Shown here: positions 8,056 through 13,239 of the stretch, one piece after another
Layout: each line of letters begins with the position of its first letter
Numbering within the stretch: position 1 is the stretch's first letter
Notes under the pieces: generated by a model
What the model was told of the DNA's origin: nothing
The model's input: the letters and a program-made list of their open reading frames with translations, nothing else
The model's database searches: none
Source of the DNA: Bacteroidales bacterium
GTDB taxonomy: Bacteria > Bacteroidota > Bacteroidia > Bacteroidales > Muribaculaceae
Assembly (NCBI GenBank): GCA_900770215.1
Contig: CAAGJW010000110.1
Coordinates: 1-13,239, forward strand
Direction of reading: 5' to 3'
Length of the DNA: 13,239 bases
Position numbers and translations under genes: made by a program

Positions 8056-9033
8056 CTACTTGATGACCTTGGCAACGCGGGTAGAGCCGTCGGTGTAGAC
8101 GGTCTTCACGATGTTGACGCCCTCAAAGGGCTCGGCACTCTGCATGCCCTGCAGGTTGCAATAGGTCACGTGCTTCACAGCCTTGGCAGCGGTCACGTTG
8201 TCGACAGCGGTCACCACGCGGTCGACGGTGACGTTGATGTTGTCGAGCACCACGCGGCACACCTTGGCGTTGGTTCCGTGAGGAGCATTGGGGTCGATTT
8301 CAGGATCGGTCTCCTTGGGCAGGGTCTTGTACTCCGAGGCTACGAAGGCGATTTGGGTCTTGGCCGTGGCGCCCTTGATTTTCAGTGTCACCTTGGTGTT
8401 GGCATTGCTCCAGGCCTCCATGGTGTCGAGCGGGTTGATGAAGGCATCGGTGGGTATCTCGATTTGTGCGCCCTTGTAGTAGGTGGCATTGCCGTCGGCG
8501 TCGGCATAGAGGATCTTGTCTTGCATCTTGGTGGCACCGCTGGTGATCTCGCCGTCGCCCAGCACGATTACATAGTAGGCCTGGTAGTCGTGCACGCCGC
8601 CGCTCTTGTAGTTGCCGCTTTCGTCAAACTTGATGTTGCTCGTGTAGCCTATGCCCTGGTAGTTGAGCACCAGGTCGGCCGTGTCGTTGCCCAGCGCGGT
8701 GAGGGCCGGCGAGAGCAGGTCGCCGCCGAATTTGGTCTTGCTGATGCGCACAAAGCCACGGCACGAGTACAGATAGGTGCTGCGCGACGACCAGCCGTTG
8801 AGCAGCGGCAGGTACTCGCTCTTGGAGAGATCGGCAAAGTTGGGCTGGTAGCTTACGCCGTTGGCGTCGGCACCCGTCCAGGGGTTCAGTGAAAACACGT
8901 TCTTGCCGTTGGCGTCGACAGCGTTGTAGAGCTTGTCCCAATTCTCGCTGAGCACGACGTCGCCAGCGTTGATGGCGCTAGCTGTGCCAGCGACACCCAG
9001 TAATGCTACTAAAGAGAGTAAAATTTTTTTCAT
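8056..9033 (-). CDS. Exported beta-sandwich-like protein with T9SS-like sorting domain
   Basis: The 325-aa protein has a signal peptide (residues 1-20, MKKILLSLVALLGVAGTASA). I chose the ATG at 9033. The ATG two codons upstream (9039, giving MIMKK) is equally possible, and the open frame further upstream crosses the promoter. Residues about 25-270 have the pattern of a Bacteroidales jelly-roll or concanavalin A-like domain: an early SENWD, GGDLLSPALT (104-113), alternating beta strands, T-x-I-A-F-V (226-231) and a closing VVLDNINVTV (261-270). Such domains often bind carbohydrate, but no binding site can be assigned here. Residues about 289-325 (TYCNLQGMQSAEP to VAKVIK) are a sorting tail nearly the same as in the 691-aa protein. 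The gene has its own -7 element and terminator, so it is monocistronic. Export is well supported; ligand and role are unknown. Confidence 0.9.
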   Translation of the reverse strand: MKKILLSLVALLGVAGTASAINAGDVVLSENWDKLYNAVDANGKNVFSLNPWTGADANGVSYQPNFADLSKSEYLPLLNGWSSRSTYLYSCRGFVRISKTKFGGDLLSPALTALGNDTADLVLNYQGIGYTSNIKFDESGNYKSGGVHDYQAYYVIVLGDGEITSGATKMQDKILYADADGNATYYKGAQIEIPTDAFINPLDTMEAWSNANTKVTLKIKGATAKTQIAFVASEYKTLPKETDPEIDPNAPHGTNAKVCRVVLDNINVTVDRVVTAVDNVTAAKAVKHVTYCNLQGMQSAEPFEGVNIVKTVYTDGSTRVAKVIK

Positions 9034-9101
9034 AATCATTCGTTTTAAAATTAAACTAATTGATAATTCTTGTTTTCCCGAAAATATGGTTTTTACGCTC
9101 A

Positions 9102-9109
9102 CAAATTTA
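9102..9109 (-). promoter_or_regulatory. Candidate -7 promoter element for the 325-aa gene
   Basis: The minus strand reads TAAATTTG, an exact TAnnTTTG match about 70 bp upstream of the chosen ATG, giving a leader of about 60 nt. The -33 TTTG is not clear; a TTTC lies slightly too far away. Confidence 0.55.
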
Positions 9110-9261
9110 CTAAATAAATGTGAATGTGTGTAGTGAAAATTGTGTAAATTTTTATGATTTTCTTCAGTGGCCCTGTTTTCGGGTCTGGCGGTACTTGCTT
9201 GGCTGCCCGTGATGTGACCAAAAAGGGGGCGAGATGGTGAGTTTTTGCCGATTTTATTTGC

Positions 9262-9269
9262 TACCTTTG
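9262..9269 (+). promoter_or_regulatory. Candidate -7 promoter element for the 400-aa phosphodiester glycosidase gene
   Basis: TACCTTTG is an exact match to the Bacteroidetes -7 consensus. A TTTG at 9244-9247 could serve as the -33 element, but the spacing of 14 bp is short. It sits between the upstream in-frame ATG at 9234 and the GTG at 9303, which supports the GTG as the true start. Confidence 0.6.
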
Positions 9270-9302
9270 GGTCGATATTACAACACAACAAATCAAAGCA
9301 AG

Positions 9303-10505
9303 GTGAAAAATTACAAGTTTCTCGTCGTGTGGCTGCTGGGCCTGCTCGCGGTAGCCACTGCGACAGCCCGGCCCAAGGCCAGGCAATGGATGATAGATGG
9401 CAGAAAATGTGATGTGGAGCGGGTGGCCGGCCGCCGCCACGTGGCCAGCGGGGTGACCCTCGACAAGTACCTGGTGCCGGCGATGCCCCTGCAGGTGAGT
9501 GTGCTCACCATCGACCTCAACACCCCGGGCTTGAGCCTGGAGACCTGCCTGGGCGCCGACCAGATTGTGGGCCGCGAGACGCCCACCTCGATGGCACAGC
9601 GCAAGAGCAGGCCTGGTCACAGGGTGGTGGCGGCTGTGAACGGCGACTTTTACATGACCAAGCCCAAGGAGCTCAAGGGCATGCCGCGTAGCGGGCAGGT
9701 GAGCCGCGACGAGCTCGTTGAGAACCCCGTGGGGAGGGCCTGCCTGGTTATCGACGACAACAACCGCCCTCACATCGACCGCGTCGACTGGACGGGCACC
9801 ATTGCCTGCGGCGACAGCATCTTCCGCTTGCACACGGTGAACATGATGGGGCTTGAGAAGGAAAAAACGGGCGGCAACCAGACGTTTCTCTTCACTGGCA
9901 GCTACGGCCCGGTGACCTACGACTGCTCGGGAGGAGTGAAGGTGCAGCTGAGCTCGGCCAACGGCGCCTTCGACTGGATGCCCACCTGCTCGCAACAGTG
10001 TGTGGTCGACACGGTGTACAATGGCGACGGCACCACGCCCATACCGCCGGGCAAGGCCATATTGTGGCTGCAGGGCAGCGACACGACCCATGCTCGCACA
10101 CTGAGCAAGGGCACAACGTTCACACTCAACTTCAAGACCACGCTGCGCTCCTGCCCCGACCAGCTGGTAGCCATCAAGGAGCTGGTGGGCGGCAGCGACC
10201 ACATCTTCATGCGCAACGGTGCCTTTCTCGACGACTGGGCGGCACGGCACCCGCGCACCTGTGCCGGCTACAATGCCAAGGGCGACCGCCTCTATCTTGT
10301 GGTGATCGACGGCCGTAGCAAGGCCTCGTGCGGTGTCACGCTCAAGGAGGCCTACGGGGTGCTCAAGGCCCTGGGGGCCTACAACGCGGTCAATCTCGAC
10401 GGCGGCGGCTCGAGCTGCATGGTGGTCGACGGCCAGGTCGTGAACTCGCCCAGCGACGGCCACGTGCGTGCTGTGGGCAATGGCCTGCTGGTGGTGGAAA
10501 AATAA
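9303..10505 (+). CDS. NAGPA-domain phosphodiester glycosidase, short periplasmic form
   Basis: The 400-aa protein belongs to the family of N-acetylglucosamine-1-phosphodiester alpha-N-acetylglucosaminidase (PF09992, formerly DUF2233), which cleaves sugar-phosphodiester bonds. Bacterial substrates are largely unknown. Family motifs seen are VNGDFY (112-117), GRACLVID (144-151), RHPRTCAGYN (315-324), YLVVIDGR (331-338) and NLDGGGSS (364-371). The GTG start gives a clean signal peptide (KNYKFLVVWLLGLLAVATATA). The ATG at 9234 would place 23 unlikely residues before it and lies upstream of the putative promoter. There is no lipobox cysteine and no sorting tail; the protein ends just after the catalytic domain, so a soluble periplasmic location is inferred. 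Its last 84 residues are 60/84 identical to the 782-aa paralogue by hand alignment. It is divergent from the 325-aa gene and convergent with the 782-aa gene. Confidence 0.93.
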   Translation: MKNYKFLVVWLLGLLAVATATARPKARQWMIDGRKCDVERVAGRRHVASGVTLDKYLVPAMPLQVSVLTIDLNTPGLSLETCLGADQIVGRETPTSMAQRKSRPGHRVVAAVNGDFYMTKPKELKGMPRSGQVSRDELVENPVGRACLVIDDNNRPHIDRVDWTGTIACGDSIFRLHTVNMMGLEKEKTGGNQTFLFTGSYGPVTYDCSGGVKVQLSSANGAFDWMPTCSQQCVVDTVYNGDGTTPIPPGKAILWLQGSDTTHARTLSKGTTFTLNFKTTLRSCPDQLVAIKELVGGSDHIFMRNGAFLDDWAARHPRTCAGYNAKGDRLYLVVIDGRSKASCGVTLKEAYGVLKALGAYNAVNLDGGGSSCMVVDGQVVNSPSDGHVRAVGNGLLVVEK

Positions 10506-10507
10506 GC

Positions 10508-10541
10508 AAAAAAAGCGGGCCGCATTGGAATTGCAGCCCGC
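10508..10541. terminator. Terminator between convergent glycosidase genes
   Basis: GCGGGC (10515-10520) pairs with GCCCGC (10536-10541), with a partly paired interior (GCA/TGC). On the minus strand it is followed by seven T (complement of A at 10508-10514), a good terminator for the 782-aa gene. On the plus strand the following T-rich sequence is weaker, so it may also serve the 400-aa gene. A palindrome CCCGGCCGGG lies at 10558-10567. Confidence 0.8.
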
Positions 10542-10577
10542 ATTTCATATTCTTCTCCCGGCCGGGTGGGGAAGACG

Positions 10578-12926
10578 TCACTTGAGCACCTTGGTGGTGC
10601 GGGTGGCGCCGCTGGCCAGTCGCACGCGGTGCAGGTAGATGCCCTTGCCGGGCCGTGCCACTTCACGCCCGGTGAGGTCATACCACGCCTCGCTCACCAC
10701 TGGGCTGCAATCGTCGCTGCCGATGGCGGTGATGGCACTGGGTGCCGAGCCGTAGATGAGCTCGATGCCAGGAATGCTGAATGTGTAGTGCTGGCCCGCG
10801 ACTGGCGAGGCGGTGGCAAAATTAAGGTAGACAAATTGCAGCGGATAGTTGCTCAAGTTGGCTGCGTCGCACCATTGTGCCGTGGGCAGGTCGACGGTGT
10901 AGTCGCCCGCAATAGTGTCAGGCAGGTCTTCCCATTGGCTTATTACTTGAGTGCCGCCGGGGTTGGCGGTAGAGATGTTGATGCGCTTCACTTGCAGCCC
11001 ACCTGGGTTGAACCGCACCCTGAGCGTGTCGGGGATGCCCCACAGTTGCAGGCGCTTGGTGAGCCTGATGTAGGGGTTGCGGCTGCTGGCCCCAGTGAAC
11101 TCGATTTTCAGGCCATTGTCGAGGGCGCTGACTGTGCGGTTGCGGCCGCCGCTTTGGGCCACAGTCCATGTCGAGGGGTCGATGGGCGCGTTCTCGATAG
11201 TGGTGATGCGGGCTTTGGGATTCTCTACCCTCACCGTGAGGGTGTCGTCGAAGTTGTCGCCTGTGCCCCACACTGTGGCACGGCCGTCGGCCACGGCGTT
11301 GACGATGCCCTCGCTGCTCACGCTTGCCACCTGGCTGTCGCTGCTGGCCCAGCTGATGATCGAGGGGTCGACGATGTCGCTGCCCAGTCCGCTCACACCC
11401 AGCACTTTGATTTCATAGCTGTGGGCGTTGTCCACCACCACGCTGTCGTGGGCAAGTCGTTTCACGGCATTCACAACGTTGATGGGTTGCGAGGCGGTGA
11501 TGCCGCCGTAGCTGGCATAGAGGTTGCCTTGCGCGGGCTTGGCAGCGGCGATAAAGGTGCCGTCGCTGGTGAAATGGCCCACTTGCTCGTCGCAGCTGAA
11601 CGTGCACCCTTGCAAGTCGCGGGTCTTGAGCACACCATACTTGTTGTAGCCCCACACTTTGGGGCTCATCTTGGCCGAGATGGAGATGTTCCAACTGCGG
11701 GGCTCGAAGTTGAGCAGCCCTATGCTGTCGTCGGCAGGAGCGTTGCTCAAGAGCAGGCACCCGTTGCCCACCGGGCGCAGCGTGCCGTCGCTCGGGGTGT
11801 TGACCACCTCGCCATTCACCACCATGCAGCTCGAGCCGCCGCCGTCGAGATTGACGGCATTGACGGCGCCTAAGCCCAGAAACACGCCGCCAGCCTCGGC
11901 CAGCGACACGCCCGACGAAGCAGTGCTGCGGCCGTCGATGACCACGAGATACACCCGTGTGCTGTCGGCATTGAAGCCTATGCACGTGCGCGGATGGCGG
12001 TCGGCCCACTCGTCGACCAGCTCGCCGTTGCGCAAGATGATGTGGTCGCTGCCGCCCATGAGCTCCTTGAAGTTGCCCAGCAAGCCAGGCTGGCTGCGCA
12101 GGTTCACGCCCAGGTTGATGGTGAGCGTGTCGCCACTAGCCATGCTGCTCACCTCGTCGATGCAAGTGCCGCGAGCCCACAGCACAGCGTGTCCTGCGGG
12201 AATCGCAGTCACGCCGTTGCCGTCGAAGACCGAGTCGACCACGCAGCGCTCGGGAGCGTTGGCATGCCACATGAAGCTGCCGGCGGCAGGGTGGATGAGC
12301 ACCTTCATGCCGCCTGAGCAATTCTCGGTCTCGGGGCCATAGCTGTTGGTATACAGGTTGATTTGGTTGCCTTGGGTGTCTTCCCACTCCAGACGTTGCA
12401 TGTTCACGGTGTGCAGCCTGAAGGTGGAGCCTTTGTAGGCAATGGTGCCGGCAAAGTCGACGCGGTCGATGTAGGGGTGGCGGTTGTCGTCGAGCACAAA
12501 GCAGGCACGGCCCACAGGGTTGGTCACGCACTCGTCGCGGCGAAACTGCCCGCTGCGGGGTATGCCGTTCTCAACGGGATTGGTGTAGAAGTAGAAGTCG
12601 CCGTTGGTGGCGCCCACCACCTCGTGGCCAGGGCGGTCGTTGCGCTGCGCCATGCTCAGAGGGTTTTCCTCGGCCACGCCGCGGTCGCCGCCCTTGCAGG
12701 TCTCAAAGTCGATGTAGGGGTTGGTCAGGTCCATCGTCATCACGCTCACGAGCAGGGGGAAGCTGGGCAGATTATACTTGGCGAAAGTCACCCCAGGACC
12801 CACGGGATGCGGAAAAACGAGGGTGTCGACGTCGTAGGCTTTACCGGCCAGCGTCCACTGGTTCTTGGCAGCCATGGTCGACGACAGACCCAGCGCTACC
12901 AGTGCAATCAATATAAATTTTTTCAT
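10578..12926 (-). CDS. NAGPA phosphodiester glycosidase with Ig-like domains, beta-sandwich and sorting tail
   Basis: The 782-aa protein has a signal peptide (residues 1-19, MKKFILIALVALGLSSTMA). The NAGPA catalytic domain (PF09992) spans about residues 45-394, with TNGDFY (107-112), GRACFVLD (139-146), RHPRTCIGFN (310-319), YLVVIDGR (326-333) and NLDGGGSS (359-366). Next is an Ig-like (Big_2-type) domain at about 405-487, seen in SDGTFIAAAKPAQGNLYASY. A second lies at about 495-567, with ISWASSDSQVASVSSEGIV. Residues 575-726 form a galactose-binding or CBM-like beta-sandwich of the kind that often trails these enzymes. A T9SS-like tail is at about 747-782 (AWYDLTGREVARP to TKVLK). It is predicted to hydrolyse sugar-phosphodiester linkages at the cell surface or outside; the substrate is not visible from sequence. 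It starts 15 bp after the stop of the dockerin gene with no terminator between, so the two are probably co-transcribed. Confidence 0.94.
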   Translation of the reverse strand: MKKFILIALVALGLSSTMAAKNQWTLAGKAYDVDTLVFPHPVGPGVTFAKYNLPSFPLLVSVMTMDLTNPYIDFETCKGGDRGVAEENPLSMAQRNDRPGHEVVGATNGDFYFYTNPVENGIPRSGQFRRDECVTNPVGRACFVLDDNRHPYIDRVDFAGTIAYKGSTFRLHTVNMQRLEWEDTQGNQINLYTNSYGPETENCSGGMKVLIHPAAGSFMWHANAPERCVVDSVFDGNGVTAIPAGHAVLWARGTCIDEVSSMASGDTLTINLGVNLRSQPGLLGNFKELMGGSDHIILRNGELVDEWADRHPRTCIGFNADSTRVYLVVIDGRSTASSGVSLAEAGGVFLGLGAVNAVNLDGGGSSCMVVNGEVVNTPSDGTLRPVGNGCLLLSNAPADDSIGLLNFEPRSWNISISAKMSPKVWGYNKYGVLKTRDLQGCTFSCDEQVGHFTSDGTFIAAAKPAQGNLYASYGGITASQPINVVNAVKRLAHDSVVVDNAHSYEIKVLGVSGLGSDIVDPSIISWASSDSQVASVSSEGIVNAVADGRATVWGTGDNFDDTLTVRVENPKARITTIENAPIDPSTWTVAQSGGRNRTVSALDNGLKIEFTGASSRNPYIRLTKRLQLWGIPDTLRVRFNPGGLQVKRINISTANPGGTQVISQWEDLPDTIAGDYTVDLPTAQWCDAANLSNYPLQFVYLNFATASPVAGQHYTFSIPGIELIYGSAPSAITAIGSDDCSPVVSEAWYDLTGREVARPGKGIYLHRVRLASGATRTTKVLK

Positions 12927-12941
12927 TATGATGTGTTTTTT

Positions 12942-13239
12942 TTAGTTTTTACCCAGGATGATGTTGATGAGTGTGCCCACGTCGGTCACGTTGACAGTGC
13001 CGTCGGCGTTGAGGTCGGCGGCCTTGACAGTGGCGGTGTTGCCCAGTATCATGTTGATGAGGGTGGTCACGTCGGTCATGTTCACCTTGCCGTCGGCATT
13101 GAGGTCGCCCTTGGCAGTGGGTGCGGCGGGCACGGCGCTGTACACAGTCTCAAAGCCGAGGAACTCGATGGTGTACTTCTTGCCGGAGGTGGCGGCGTTC
13201 ATGTTGAGCTGTATGGAGTTGAGCGTGACGGGGAAGTTG
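12942..13239 (-). CDS. C-terminal part of an exported protein ending in a dockerin (cut by window edge)
   Basis: The frame is open to the last base; the ATG at 13202 is internal because 12 further in-frame sense codons (NFPVTLNSIQLN) precede it. About 98 residues are visible. The first ~34 read as the last strands of a beta-sandwich (LNSIQLNMN, KKYTIEFLGFETVYS) and resemble the end of the matching domain in the 782-aa protein (LQFVYLNF, HYTFSIPGIELIYG). A short Ala/Pro linker leads to a type I dockerin with two calcium-binding loops, DLNADGKVNMTD (13071-13106) and DLNADGTVNVTD (12981-13016). Both keep the D-x-N-x-D-G pattern and the final D, each followed by a helix (TTLINMILG, GTLINIILG). 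Dockerins bind cohesin partners, but no cohesin is in this window. It is probably the upstream gene of an operon with the 782-aa glycosidase, and may itself be a third glycosidase (inference). Confidence 0.88.
   Translation of the reverse strand, partial: NFPVTLNSIQLNMNAATSGKKYTIEFLGFETVYSAVPAAPTAKGDLNADGKVNMTDVTTLINMILGNTATVKAADLNADGTVNVTDVGTLINIILGKN

Noticed and set aside
7963..8892. A 309-codon plus-strand open frame starting at the 325-aa gene's terminator
   Set aside because: It is antisense to the 325-aa gene, whose signal peptide and sorting tail are clear.
10566..11873. A 435-codon plus-strand frame opposite the 782-aa glycosidase
   Set aside because: Shadow of the glycosidase gene; the sense strand carries all NAGPA motifs.

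Overview
The window is Bacteroidales DNA, probably Prevotellaceae or Muribaculaceae; the family is inferred and less certain than the order. The reasons are long secreted proteins ending in type IX secretion (T9SS)-like C-terminal sorting domains, a dockerin of the kind common in gut Bacteroidales, A-rich leaders without Shine-Dalgarno sites, and TAnnTTTG -7 promoter elements. Sampled coding lines are about 60% GC, and the intergenic regions are clearly AT-richer.

Layout. Positions 1-520 are non-coding: three 88-bp tandem repeats, a GC-rich stretch with smaller repeats, and the terminator of the first gene. Three minus-strand genes for exported proteins follow, each apparently its own transcription unit with its own terminator. 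They are a 691-aa multidomain protein (527-2602), a 1592-aa protein built from five tandem ~240-aa repeats plus a C-terminal module (2768-7546), and a 325-aa beta-sandwich-like protein (8056-9033). All three end in related sorting domains. A divergent promoter region (9034-9302) leads to a plus-strand gene for a 400-aa NAGPA-type phosphodiester glycosidase (9303-10505). That gene converges across a hairpin on a minus-strand pair. The first gene of the pair is cut by the window edge and ends in a dockerin (12942-13239); 15 bp downstream of it is a 782-aa NAGPA glycosidase with Ig-like domains, a beta-sandwich and a sorting domain (10578-12926).

How they may work together (inference). All six products look exported. 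At least two, and perhaps three, carry the same phosphodiester-glycosidase module on different delivery tails: none (periplasmic), a T9SS-like tail (surface or secreted), and a dockerin. This suggests a cell-envelope locus acting on glycan-phosphate linkages, next to large repeat proteins that may bind glycans or act as adhesins. There are no SusC/SusD, transposase, tRNA, rRNA or CRISPR features. The most distinctive object is the five-repeat 1592-aa protein, whose repeat I cannot assign to a named family.
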